This document shows, piece by piece, positions 11,737 to 23,000 of a stretch of 64,000 nucleotides of DNA. How positions within the stretch are numbered: position 1 is the stretch's first letter; the number at the start of each line of letters is the position of its first letter. The DNA is from Aurelia coerulea. Its lineage: Eukaryota; Cnidaria; Scyphozoa; Semaeostomeae; Ulmaridae. A program made the translations under genes and the position numbers. The DNA lies in contig CM076945.1 of the NCBI GenBank assembly GCA_039566865.1, positions 6,499,501-6,563,500 on the forward strand. Reading direction: 5' to 3'. The notes beneath the pieces were generated by a model. The model made no database searches and was not told the origin of the DNA. It was given only the letters and a program-made list of their open reading frames with translations.

Positions 11737-12000
11737 CGTAGAAAACTGATCATCAGTGACAGGCCCTTTGAACTGAAGCGAGTCGAGACCTATCTAAGCT
11801 CAACAACAGCAAACTACCGCCTCGACCACCTGATAGTGAAACATGCGAACAAAGACAGAGTTGATAAACTCAACCTTGTCAGCATCGTAAATGAATTTGT
11901 CATAGATTCCAATGCAAGAAAATTTAACTTTGGAAAGCTCAACCCTTTGACATCAGAAGCACTTCGTCAAGTGAGGCGAACAGTACCCAGACTTCAATAA
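11737..12000 (+). pseudogene. hAT-family transposase, C-terminal remnant
   Basis: An open frame of 87 codons follows an in-frame stop at 11734 and ends at TAA 11998-12000; it has no start codon of its own. It contains the blocks 'ETYLSSTTANYRLDHLIVKH' and 'VSIVNEFVIDSNARKFNF', which resemble the C-terminal dimerisation region of hAT transposases of the ZMYM1/Zaphod-like type (a YL-ST...RL..L motif followed by an alpha-helical tail). The N-terminal zinc finger and the DDE core are absent, so it cannot be an active enzyme. Its position between hAT-type ends supports the call. The family assignment is by eye. Confidence 0.5.
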
Positions 12001-12179
12001 TCAAAATAATCATATCTAAACTAACGAGCAGTGGCGTGGTCGTCGAGTTCCTTCGAAAACCGAAGAGCAAAAAGCTGGGTATAGCTGGGAAACAATTTTC
12101 CGAGAAATGTCAAATGTCAAATGTTCCATTTCAGCATTGGCAAATATGGAATCAGGGGTGCATTGTAAGCCAAAGTAAA

Positions 12180-12427
12180 GGATGTTTCTTCATAATTTTC
12201 CTCATGCTCCAATTTATAAGATAACTGTAAAAAAAACTATCAAAATTTCCTTGTCGCTAATAGCAAGCATGATATTGGGAGACGCATTGTAATTCAAGGT
12301 CAAGGATGTTTCTTCAAAAATTTTCCTCGTGCTTCAACTTATAAGAGAACTGTCACAAAAGTATCAAAGTTTCCTTGTCGCTACTGGCAAGCATGATACT
12401 GGGAGATGCATTCTAAGCGAAAGTAAA
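12180..12427 (+). repeat. Minisatellite, about 124-bp unit, two full copies
   Basis: Two consecutive units begin with ggatgtttcttca and contain 'tttccttgtcgcta' and 'caagcatgat'. A third, more diverged partial unit precedes them at about 12050-12179. It lies inside the degenerate hAT element. Confidence 0.65.
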
Positions 12428-12849
12428 GGGCGTGGCCCCAAAAATTTTCCTGGGGGCTTCCCCCAGACCCCCTCATTTCAATTCCGGCCATTTAATTTAC
12501 TCTGGCCATGCCATTGCTTTCGTAGGACGCCATGAACATTTTGTGATGACTTTTGTAAATCAAATACCAAGTAAATCTTACACAATGCTCTTGACAAAGC
12601 ATTCTTATCCTGTCGTAGTTTGATTTTAGCTAGCCTGTTTGAAATATATTTGGATTCGTAAATTTCCTATTTTTTCTTCAGGACCTCCGAACATAAAATG
12701 CCCTTTCAGTAATGTACAGGAGGGCGTTGCCAAAAGAAAAGAGAGCATTGACCGAAAACTTGTTCCAGGGGCTTCGCCCCCGGATCCCCGAAAGCTTTAC
12801 CCTCCGATGTGAATTAGTGCCCCTCCAATCTGAAAAACGCTCCTACGGG

Positions 12850-13020
12850 CCTGATTACTGTCCCTTGGTATGGTATTTTTCATCTTCGAGATCATTACAG
12901 AAAATTGAACAGTTACAAGAACGTGCTTTAAGATTTCTCTATAATGATCATACCAGTTCGTACAACGAGTTGCTCTTGAAGTCACATAAATTTGACGACG
13001 ATAAATCAGACGATTTGTAA
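12850..13020 (+). pseudogene. LINE reverse-transcriptase C-terminal fragment
   Basis: The last about 56 codons of an open frame read 'DYCPLVWYF' followed by 'KIEQLQERALRFLYNDHTSS'. This is the conserved region just after the polymerase domain of CR1/Rex1-type LINE proteins (Y-C-P-L-V-W followed by an L..IQ.RALR block). The polymerase itself is missing. Homology begins at the right end of the hAT-like element, so the LINE copy was cut or invaded there. A non-coding tail to about 13240 may be its 3' region. Confidence 0.6.
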
Positions 13021-13452
13021 ATGTAGTGCCTGTCAGTGCCTGCCTGTCAGTGCAATTTAACGAAAGTTTTTACTTAGTCTTGCCAGTGCAATTAAGATTT
13101 ATAAAAATGTTTAATTTGTTTTCCGTTACGTATTCGATTTTGATTAGTTAACTCTGTATATATGTATGTATGTATTGTATATGTGTATATATTGTTGGCT
13201 ACAGTTAAATCGAATTAAAAGAAATCTACCACAACAACAACTAACTGTATTCATGTTACACATGAAGTTTATTCTTTTCTATTGCATAGAATAAAGACGA
13301 AAGAAGAGCCAGAAAGAAAATGCTCAAATAATAGTGCGGGAAAGTCACCGAAGGTTACAGGTAAAACGTCGACTGCGCTGTTAAATTATCTCTTTGTTAG
13401 AAGATTGAGTTTACAACTGATGGTTGATCAATGATCAACGATTTACCGTACA

Positions 13453-13971
13453 GCATAGGTTCCAAATCTTTAAAAAGGCTGGTGTAAAATTGAGTGACCT
13501 ATTTCTTTGAACTGAATGACTTCAAAGAAACGTTTGCTACTTCTCTATAACTCTACCGTTGGACTTTTCTGAAATCTTCAATACTTTCAGAATTAGAGTG
13601 GTTTCCTTCTTTGTCAAGAATTCAAGAAAAATTTTCAAAAAACTTAAAACTATGGCAATTTCTAAACTGTTTCAAGCAACATGAAATAATTTCGAAGAAA
13701 ACCATAGTTTATGGATGTCTACAATATGGTATTAAGCAAAAGTTTGTCACTTTTCTGGTTTATGATTTAGAAATTTGATGACGTCACACCCTCAAATGAG
13801 TTGAAATGTAACATACGCTAAAATTTCGAAAAATATTGAAATTTTGAAAAGTCCAACGGTAGGATTAAAGATAAGTAACTGAAGTTTGTTTCAAGCCACT
13901 CAGTCAGAAGAAATAGATCACAGAATTTACACCCACCTTGTCACACCGAGTCAAAGATTTGGAAGCTATGC
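13453..13971. mobile_element. MULE-like element with long TIRs and 11-bp duplication
   Basis: The arms are about 130 bp long: the left begins gcataggttccaaatcttt and the reversed right gcatagcttccaaatcttt, and both contain 'taccgttggactttt'. The 11-mer tttaccgtaca flanks both ends exactly (13442-13452 and 13972-13982). Long TIRs plus a 9-11-bp duplication are typical of Mutator-like elements. No transposase frame. Related copies lie at 17702-18193 and, truncated, at 8510-8720. Confidence 0.75.
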
Positions 13972-14041
13972 TTTACCGTACACTCACGTACAAATGTATG
14001 ATTAAAGTTTAGAGGTTTAAGAGTTGAAAATAAAGAAACGA

Positions 14042-14270
14042 AGAAGGCAAAGAGGTCTCATTGCTCAAAGCAAATGAACGCAAATTTGGTTGATAAACAA
14101 GGAGTTATTGCTGCGCTATCCAGAAAAGCTTACAGTATTGCACGGGGGGTGTATCACTCTTCCAAAATGACGTACGAGATTTTTTTAAAGAATAGGATCT
14201 TTCAGGATTTTTTACGAATTTTTCTTGTGAACGAAAAGATTTTTGCCAAAGGAGTACAGAATTTTTACAG
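14042..14270 (+). repeat. Second copy of the interior of the 9383-9808 element
   Basis: About 229 bp matches 9450-9672 closely in the same orientation, including 'ggttgataaacaaggagtta' and 'acgtacgagattttttta'. The hAT-like ends found around the first copy are not visible here, so this is a truncated relic. Confidence 0.75.
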
Positions 14271-14285
14271 AGAAATAAGCCCCTC

Positions 14286-14690
14286 GGTATTTCACTTATC
14301 AAAATAACTTAACATGTGAACGGTCCAAAAGTCACAGGCCAAAAGTCAAAAACAAGACGAACAAGACGTTGACTGAAAAAGTATCGTGCGCCTTTTCGGA
14401 AGAGTGATAAACCCCTCGATCAATCATTCTATTCTTCTGTTCTAGCTTTAGATTTTAACCAAAGTTTCTTATGAGCTTCTTAAATTCCTATTTATATCCA
14501 CAGTATTTTTGTCCAAAGGGCACAAAGGGATGTACTATCTACAATCACCTTATATGCCCGGTGGAGAAAAAAATTCTAGCAAAAAAAGTCGCTTGCTCTG
14601 TATGAAATTATTGCAAAAATAACCAACTCCCCTGTCACCCTCTTCATTAAAAAATGTATCTGCCCTGTATTCATGAACAACGGGCATTGT
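14286..14690. other. Non-coding stretch
   Basis: No gene, RNA or clear repeat boundary recognised before the foldback element at 14691. Confidence 0.3.
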
Positions 14691-15275
14691 ACCGTTTGAC
14701 CCAGAAAAAGTGACACAATGCAATCTGTTACAGAAAATTAAGCAAATGGCCGATTGAAATGTTTCAAATGTTGTTCTGTCGCTAAAAGGCCAGCCTATAT
14801 CATGAGTATATTTCACAATTTTTTTCAGCAGCTTAAGTTTCCTGAATTAAGGATTTTGAGGAAAAGGACATGCATGGAACCCTAAAAAATCGTCAAAAAC
14901 AGGGGATCGATTTACAGCCATTTCGGATCTTCAAACGATGACGAGCGTGTTTCATTTCAGCCTGGGAATAGGCAACTCAGTCGGAAGTTTGCAGAGCAAG
15001 TTTTATAATCTCCAGGTATCTAAAGATATTCTCAGGCTGAAATGAAACACCCCCCGCATTGTTTTGAAGATCTGAAATGGCTATAAATCGATCCCCTGTT
15101 TTGGATGACTTTTTGAGAATTTAAAGCATGCCCCTTTCCTCGAAATCTTGCCGTGCCCAAAAAAGTTGCAAAATTTATCATGATATATTCTAGTGTTTTT
15201 GCTACAAAACAACGTTTGAAGCATTTCAATTCTATAACAGATTGCGTTGGGTCACTTTTTTCTGGGTCACCCGGT
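14691..15275. mobile_element. Foldback element with arms of about 250-280 bp
   Basis: The left arm (14691-14970) and right arm (about 15030-15275) are inverted copies along nearly their whole length. Matching landmarks are 'tgacccagaaaaagtga', 'caatctgtta', 'caggggatcgattta' and 'gtttcatttcagcctg'. Only about 60 bp separates them, so the single strand could fold into one long hairpin. There is no coding capacity. The target-site duplication is uncertain. Probably a palindromic MITE. Confidence 0.65.
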
Positions 15276-15573
15276 GTAGTACCACCGATGAATTAGCCAA
15301 AGTCCTTAACAAAATCAATTCTTGACGTTCTTACGAGTCTTTGTCAACGAAAAATTGACTTAAAAGATGAAAAGATATGACTGACGAATAGTTTTTGCAT
15401 AGAACTTTCAAGGATATATTGCGTCATTTTTATACACATATCCTTCCAAGCATTTCTCAACTTGCATGATTCAAAATTTTATCCTCAAATGAGCCATTTT
15501 ATATTTCAAATTCCACCTTGAGCTAATAAAATTTACTGCCCCGTTCATGACTGCTTTATAAAAAGCGTTGACC

Positions 15574-16444
15574 AGGCGCGGATCCAGCAATTTCGGTGAC
15601 CGGTTCGTTGCGCCGAAGGCGCAATGAAATTGGGGGTCCGGGGGCGAAGCCCCCGGAAAAATTTTTGAGCCACGCCCTTTTGCTTCTTGGGAAACGCCCT
15701 TTCTTCTTAGGCAACGCCCTTTTGAAAATGAAACGCCTACTTTCAATAAATCCTGTAGCAATGCAATTCTACGGCCATGCAACAACTTAGGTTTCTTATT
15801 TTTTATGCCTGAAACTACCCTCAATAAGTGCACTGTAATTTTGTATCCATGAATATATCATAGTAAATCTTTCTACAGCATTATGACGAAAAACAGCACG
15901 AATTTCTCGAGATTTCCAGATTTGCAGCCATCTGGAGATCGCAAATGACAAACTTCGAACGTCTATTGACTGACAATACTGAAGCATATTGTAGGGTGTT
16001 TGACTACAAGTACTGTAAAACCATAGGTAAAACCTATGCAGCTGCCTTGCGCAACTTTGAGCGGGTTTGACCGAGTTCTGACCGGGTCAGAAGCTCGAAA
16101 TGAATGGGTGACCGGGTCAGGATTTCCTTCCAACGCTGGCTTGCTGACGGCTTTCCTCACTCAATTAGCGAGGATTACGTTTCATTGAAAAGATAACTTG
16201 CACTGATCATCGATAAGTGGGTACTACCATGGGTACTACTGACATTCAATATTGCGCCTTCGCATAATGCCCATTTCACGTAGCCTGACTCGGACCAAAG
16301 GAGGAACTTGTATTCTCGTTTCGTCTACCAGTAAGGCTAATTTCACGCAGAGGATAAAAGTTTAGAGACAAAATGAAAATATTCATTACTCTGAAAATCT
16401 GACCGGTTTGTGCAAACCGTTCAACCCGGTCTAGATCCGCGCCT
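15574..16444. mobile_element. hAT-like element, ends AGGCGCGGATC
   Basis: The left end reads AGGCGCGGATCCAGC and the reversed right end AGGCGCGGATCTAGAC. The 7-mer gttgacc flanks both sides (15567-15573 and 16445-16451), one base short of the 8 bp expected for hAT. The segment at about 15610-15680 is reverse-complementary to 12426-12480 in the other hAT copy. No transposase frame. Confidence 0.6.
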
Positions 16445-16559
16445 GTTGACCCAGTTCATAAGCAGCAATACAGTCTCTGTTTTTGGCAAAAACATAAAAA
16501 ATTGGGCTAGGGAGGGTTGCAATTGTAAAATTTGTAAATAGTATTGCTGTAAATTAGTT

Positions 16560-16800
16560 TAAGTTAGTTGGTATTTATTAGTTTGTGCCTTCTGGCATAA
16601 ACTACGTTAGTTTATCCAACTGTAAATAAAGTGATTATTAAATAGTAATAATTGGTTGTCCTTTAGAAAGTAGTGCTGACGAAGATTTTTAATCGAAACG
16701 TTCCAAGATTCTAACAGTTGTGTTTTTATTCATTTTATTTCTGTTAATTTTTGATGGTGGTTTAGTTCAATTTATAAAGTGATTATTATTATTACTATTT
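16560..16800 (+). repeat. Possible retroelement tail with a hammerhead-like core
   Basis: The segment CTGACGA (16676-16682), a short GATT/AATC stem (16684-16694) and GAAAC (16695-16699) recall the catalytic core of the hammerhead ribozymes carried by Penelope-like elements. An extra A between the core and the stem, and a poor third stem (GTT with AAC), argue against full activity. The phrase 'taaagtgattatta' occurs twice, near 16628 and 16775. No coding sequence of such an element is present. Tentative. Confidence 0.3.
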
Positions 16801-16907
16801 TTATTATAGTTATGTACAAGCTCAAACAAGTAGCTGCCCCGTTACATTTTGTACCAGCCATGTTACAAAATAAACTTTGCAATGTCCCTTACTCCGTGTA
16901 AAATTGT

Positions 16908-16924
16908 TTGCCTTTTTTATTCAG
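16908..16924 (+). promoter_or_regulatory. Candidate 3' splice site just upstream of the start codon
   Basis: A pyrimidine-rich tract ends in ttttttattcag six bases before the ATG at 16931. This is a good acceptor and suggests either a 5'-UTR intron or a spliced-leader acceptor. The bases around the ATG (aaagATGG) are a favourable start context. Confidence 0.45.
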
Positions 16925-16930
16925 ATAAAG

Positions 16931-17030
16931 ATGGCGCTTAAACTTGAAGGCTGTCAAGCAAATAACCTTGTGCTGATTTTATGCCTTACGGCATTCACTC
17001 TGTTTTATTGCATTTCCACAACACATGCAG
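16931..17030 (+). CDS. Exon 1: signal peptide
   Basis: ATG at 16931 opens 33 codons plus one base, ending at a donor gcag|gtttgtaa. The translation begins MALKLEGCQ, continues with a hydrophobic stretch ([18 protein letters not shown], about residues 11-28) and ends STTHA, a good signal-peptidase site with small residues at -1 and -3 apart from the Thr. The exon ends in phase 1 and joins exactly to the phase-1 EGF exon at 22316, giving Gly-Gln-Asn-Cys after the predicted cleavage. The intervening intron of about 5.3 kb is filled with repeats. I cannot exclude another small symmetrical exon inside it. Confidence 0.75.
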
Positions 17031-20000
17031 GTTTGTAAAGACTCATTTCTTTTTGGCATTTTGAATCTATTTCAGAAGAAGTCATAGTTCTAATGCAATT
17101 TTCAGGACTTTTGAAACAGCAGTAATTTCACAAATTTTGTTTATGTGTCCAGATAAATTCTTAGGATATATATTACTATTTAATAATTGATCTCCAGAAT
17201 ATCTTGCAGTGTAGAAATGAGTTTCGCAGGGAGTTTAAGTTTAATCTCTTCTGGAGTGCTTATTTTTGAAATGGAGCCTGAGTAATAATGCGCGTTGCGT
17301 TTCATTAAAAAAAAATAAGAGAGCGCCCAAGTTTCTTGGTTTAATCATTTCTTTGTTGCACTCGGTCCTTTATTTGCACATGTGACTGCAGCACTTGAAC
17401 CCTACTTCCTTCTTGAGCCGCATTTTGTATGTGAAAGGCATACTAGACTACACCCCACAGAACAACCTCGTCCCCAGGGCCTTTGTCATATCCGTCCCAA
17501 TATGACAACAGGCCCTGGGGATGAGGTTGCCCCCAGTAACGACCCCGTTGAAAAGACAGCGGGAAAAATGTGTACATTCAGGATTACAAATATGAAATTA
17601 TGCACATTCAGGATTACAAATGTCATGACGGGGAAGAATTTTGGCCTTTATCTTTGATCAAACTTGTATTATTTTCTAAGGGGAAACAAGAATGTGAACC
17701 AGGCATATGACTCAAATCTTTCAAATCTTTAAAAAGGTAAAATTCTATGACATTTTTCTCAGAATAGAATGGCTTGAAAGGAACTTATTGTACTTTGCTG
17801 TAAATCTGCCGTGGGAAATTTTTGATAACTGGATTTTTTTCAAAATGGCGGCAATTTAATCATTTTTGAACAATTCATGGCAAATTTTGAAAAACTTTAA
17901 ATCATCGTAAGTCTTAAACCAAATTGAGGGAAAATGATATAACCTTCAAGAAAACCATAGTTCTTAAAGGTCAACAATATGGTGGCAAGCACAAAAATAT
18001 GTAGCTTTTATGGTTTAGGATTTAGAATTTGATGACGTCATAGCCTCAAATTTGATAAAGGCCGCCGTTTTGAAACTAATCAAGATATCAATAGATTTCC
18101 ACGGCAGATTTACAACAAAAAACTCTAAGTTCCTTCCAAGCCAATTGTAATAGAATTCTACACCGACCTTTTTAAAGATTCGAGCCCTATGTCTGTAAAC
18201 CGGGAAAGAACAAAGTAAGGCGGGGAAAGTGTTCAAACTCAAACTTAGCGTGGAAACAACATTTTCTTGGCGGGTCATCCTTTCTCTTTCGCGGGGCATC
18301 GTTTCACTGGGGTCGTTACTTGGGGCAGGGGGTGGCGCCAGGAATCTTCCGACAGAGTGGCTAGAGCTTCCGACAGGGGGGCTAAAATGGCTAGAAAATG
18401 CAGTTTTTATATGTCATTTTGCCAAATTTCCTCCGACAAGAACCCAAAATGTCCTCCGACGGGGGGGCTAGATGCTTCCGACGAGGGGGCTGTAGCCCCC
18501 ATAGCCCTCCCCTGTCGCCACCCCTGTTGGGGGGTGTTGGAGTTTGAACCGAGAAATCCATCATCAGGCCAAAAAATGCTTGAATTTCCCCGAATTGTTT
18601 TGAAGAAATTACCCTGGGTACCAGACTCTCTAAAATGAATATATTTTTTCAAATCTTCTGATCATGCATGTATACTAGAAAAACATAAGTAAATGGGTGC
18701 GGCGTTTTGGGCATACGAACTTTTCTAAAAATTTCCTATTCTTTGTATTGAAGTGTGATTTCTTCGCACAAGACATAGGCTTTTCTTTCTGATAACAAAA
18801 CAAATAGTAATCATGCGATTTTTCTTCAGATTCTGAAGGAAACTTCTGAACACGGATTAGCGCTCCGTTACAAAGACTATTTTTCTTTCCAAGTGGTCTG
18901 GAACACAGGCTAGCCAATTCCTGTCCTGGTGGCCCTTCCCCAGACCCCATTACCCAAAATATACATAGTACCCTTCCAAGGGATTGACGACTTAAAATGG
19001 GTTTAAACAACCATAGCCGATATTGTCTATAACTGAAGCTTCCCTATGGCCCCATCCACACGTAGCCAGATATTTTAGAAAACACATCTTCTTTACGAAG
19101 CTCTATCCACCAGACTCTTAGAATAACCAAAACGTCCATTGGATGACGTAAAATGATTTCTATGAACCGAATGGGTATTGATTTCAAAAATTTCTCTGCG
19201 AAGGAGCTTTCGTGTGTTTTGGCGCGAAACAAAACCAGTCACCCGAATGACAAAACTGTACAGCTTTGCAGGAAAGTTATTGGCCCAAAAAAGAAACTTT
19301 TTCAGTGAGGAACAACTTCAGAACAGGAGAAAGGAATTGGTAAAGACTTGTAAAGCTTGAAAGTAACAAGCAACGATATTGATAAAGAGTTAGCAAGCTG
19401 AACCACCAAAGCAAAGGCAACTCTCCTAGTGGCCTAACCTGGTTAAACCATCATGGGCCTAGTTTATGAAAAGCTTGAAGGAACAAGCAAACGATATGGC
19501 GAAGAGTAGAAGGCTGACAAACCACCAAGGCGACTCCAAGCATTGTAGCCTAAAGGGTGAAGACGAAGGCGCCAAGCAGCAAGCACACAGTGATCCAGAG
19601 CATGGAATAAAAAGGAAAACATTAAGTTTCGAAAACATGTCAATTTTTACATCCCATTAAAAAGGGTATCCTTGGGCTTATTAACAGAAAGCAAACATTT
19701 TCAAAATCGGACTATCCAATGATGAGAAATGGAATTTTGAAGTTTGTCAAAAATTTCAAGTGGTTGTTTACTTTAGAATTTCTGGTGCAATGTAGAGTTT
19801 TGAGCCAACTTTAAAGGGAATCTAAGCATGTATAAGCCTTTGATATAAATAACCTTACCAAGACAATAGGCCATAACGCATGCCGCACCATATTTGGGTA
19901 ACTGATATATGTCAACAGGAAATAGCGATCTCAGATAGGCTAGAATTTGTCCACAAGTGGCTTGAGCCACTTTTAAATGCTTACATTCCCTTTAAAGTGT

Positions 20001-23000
20001 CATAAATCAGCCTGGAAAAGAGTGATTTCAATAATCTTTGTACAAAATGGTCAGCAATTTAGTAATGGTCAACATATGTAAAATTGTTGTATATTGGGTG
20101 TAAGATCATGGGTAGATGGACACTGTTTTGATGCTTAATTTTTATGACAAATTTCGTGAAAAATTGCTACTAAAAGTTGAAAACAAAAAATCTAGGTAAT
20201 TCTAGGTGTTAGGTATTGATATATTAAAATACTAGAACCTATGTGGAGCATTCCTGCCAAAGGGCCCATTTCAAATCGTTCTAATTTTTTCGCAAAAAAG
20301 GTTTGAACATTGCCTGTGACATAGGTTTTTCTTTCCTGATTTCCTTGCAAAACTGTAATAGTTCCTTGACTCTTTTCTTCAAGGCAAGAGCTCTACATTT
20401 GTGAAATTGGTTCTTAAGAATTCAAAAGAGGTTTTCTCGATACAATGATAAAGACAATAGTCAATTTTTGTGAAACAATAGCTTAATGCTGTGAAACAAT
20501 AGACTTTCATTGGAAAACAGAATCTGTTGTCTCTTTCTTTCTGCAAGGTCCAACCGATTGAGATATGTTGAAGACTTTGATATATGCTATGTTAAAATTC
20601 ATTTGATTTGATATCTAAATCTAGTGCAACTAACTGAGTCAAAACAGTTTCATCGTCTCAAGACCGAATTGTTTAGTTCAAAAAAAGTACATTGAATCAA
20701 TCACAAGGCTATCATTTGTTGTATCAACGTATGGTTCAGCAAACTGATGACTTTCCTTAAAGATATCGTGATGGGATTTTGCCACAATTGGCCATGAGGT
20801 TATCAACATCCGCACAAAAATGTTTTTGAGGTTGGCTTTAATTGAAGCATGTCTGGCCCTACACCCAGCTCCACTTCGAAAATTCCTGATGTGCTTGGTC
20901 TTGGCCTCTAAGCCACTTTCCGACCAAACTGCAATTGGTCCACCCTCAACCAGTTCAAAGTTCGCCTCGCTGTTTCGAAAAGTGTCAACAAAAGCAAAAT
21001 CCTTGACCTCAAATGTTTCAAGCAGCACTGCCATGATACGATGATCCTCATATGTAGTCATTTTCCATGGGTCCAAATTAACCCATCTGTTCATCAAATG
21101 TTGGCCCATAACTGAAAATTTTTGCTTTCTGTTAAGCCCAAGGATACCCCCTTTAATGGGGATGTAAAAATTGTCATGTTTGCGAAACTTCATGTTTTCC
21201 TATTTATTCCATAATTTCGTCGATCTGGATCACTGTGAAGCGGAAGGATCCCAGATTCAGAAGTGCAAAAGTACCGTAAAAGGCTCTATTAAGCGCCCCC
21301 TCTCTATCAAGCCCCCCAACTGATATCAATTTCCAGAGGTTACAAAAGATTTTCAATTTGCGCTCTTTTTTTATAAGAATATTGTTTATAAGAATATTCA
21401 GTCTCAGAATCATCCAAATTTTAAGAATATTATAAGAATATTGCTCAGCCTCAGTTCGCATATTTGTGTCTCATTTTTCAGCAGTTGCCTGTTTTGCGAT
21501 GTTCATAACAGAGAGTCGCATGACTGACGTATCTCATTTATTTTTTCAAAAAGCATGTTTAAAACTTTATGATGGTTAAGAACATTCTTATTGTTATAAT
21601 TGCTTAAATTCTTCTTTCGTTTGACCATTTCCTAGTAATGACATGACATTTCTTTTAACTATGTTCCCCTGGGCCTGAAACCATATCAGATTTGGCAAAA
21701 ATAAGAATACTTAAGAATATGTTAAGTGTCAAAACGAAAAGTTCTTGAGTATATTGAGGCTTGACAAAATTTATAGTATTCTTATAAAAAAAAAGTGTAT
21801 TGCGCTAAATCAGTTTGCATGTTAATTTTCATATGGTTTGAGATAAAACTGTGTCAAATTCATGTATTTAAACTTGCAAAATGTGATGTAAAAGGACTAA
21901 AAAGTTTCCAAAATTAAATAAGCCCCCAGGGGCTTAATAGGGGTTTTATGGTATAGTCACTAAATCATGTCCACAACCCCTTGTCATGATGCTCAAGTGG
22001 TGGGGCTAGGATAACATGGGTAGTGTTGATTGCGGGAAAACAGCAGACCTGGAATTGATAAATTAACATGCACTATGTCAACAGTGCATGCAACTTGAGC
22101 AGTAGGGGAAAACCCTGAACGAACTTTTTTGGAAAAATTTATTCCAATTTTTTACTCTACCCCTTTTACCCCAAACTTACCAAGTTTACCACAGTTAGAC
22201 CCTATGGTTTTTTGAAAATTTTGTAGTCAATCACACCATAGTCAAGAGAGAAAGAAATACAGGCATACTTTTGTATACCTTTGTGTACTTTTGTTTAATC
22301 TTTGAATCTTTTCAGGTCAAAACTGTACCTCAGATACAAGCATATGTGTTGCAAATGCTACTTGTATTAGTGACGCTTGTCAGTGCAATACAGGCTTCAG
22401 TGGGAATGGAACCGTATCATGTGCAGGTATTTATTAAAAAGCAATTATTGACACCGACCCTTACTTCTTACAAGTAAGTTTGAATAAATATTCTTATCTT
22501 AGGTAGTCTTTTTACTTTGGAATGAACTTTTAAAAAGCAATTTTGCAAAGTAATTTGCACCAATAAAAATTGGCAAAAACGCCTGGTTTTTTCTGACTAA
22601 CAAGGTAAGTTAGAAAATTTCACATTTTAGAGGAAATCATTGCTATACATTTCACATCATGTTGCTTTAAATTACAATCTTCGCTCAGTCCTGGTAAAAT
22701 GACATTTGTTGGTGTGCTGCAGTCCGTACTCCTTGAAAAGTTAAGGTTTGCAATTAAAAAAAGGGCCTTTTATCATCCCTTATGACACCTTAGCCTTCTA
22801 AATATCATTTGTGCTGAAACAGCTCACCAATGTTAAGATAGAGTAATTGAAAGAAGACATACATTCTTAAATTCCATGACAATGATGATATTGCTCTTTC
22901 AATCATGTTAGAAATATATCGGTAATAATTTTTTGTCTTCTTTTGATAATAAGACATCTAGGCCAAGAAGGCCTCTAACCTAATAACAATTCAACTGAAA

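Larger units (their letters stand above)
11645..12852. mobile_element. Degenerate hAT element carrying a transposase tail
   Basis: The left end reads CAGGCCCGTAGCAGC and the reversed right end CAGGCCCGTAGGAGC, a good inverted pair. Inside lie the C-terminal remnant of a hAT transposase (11737-12000), a minisatellite (12180-12427) and a segment near 12426-12480 that is reverse-complementary to part of the element at 15574-16444. The 8-mers outside the two ends do not match, so the copy has probably been rearranged after insertion. The right end abuts a LINE remnant at 12853. Confidence 0.55.

Noticed and set aside
12712..12849. N-terminal part of the 102-codon frame as protein-coding
   Set aside because: Only the part from 12850 resembles a LINE protein; the upstream part is the right end of a hAT-like element read through by chance.
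17382..17657. 91-codon frame in intron 1 as an extra exon
   Set aside because: It spans the palindrome and a short tandem repeat, and has no EGF cysteines or domain.
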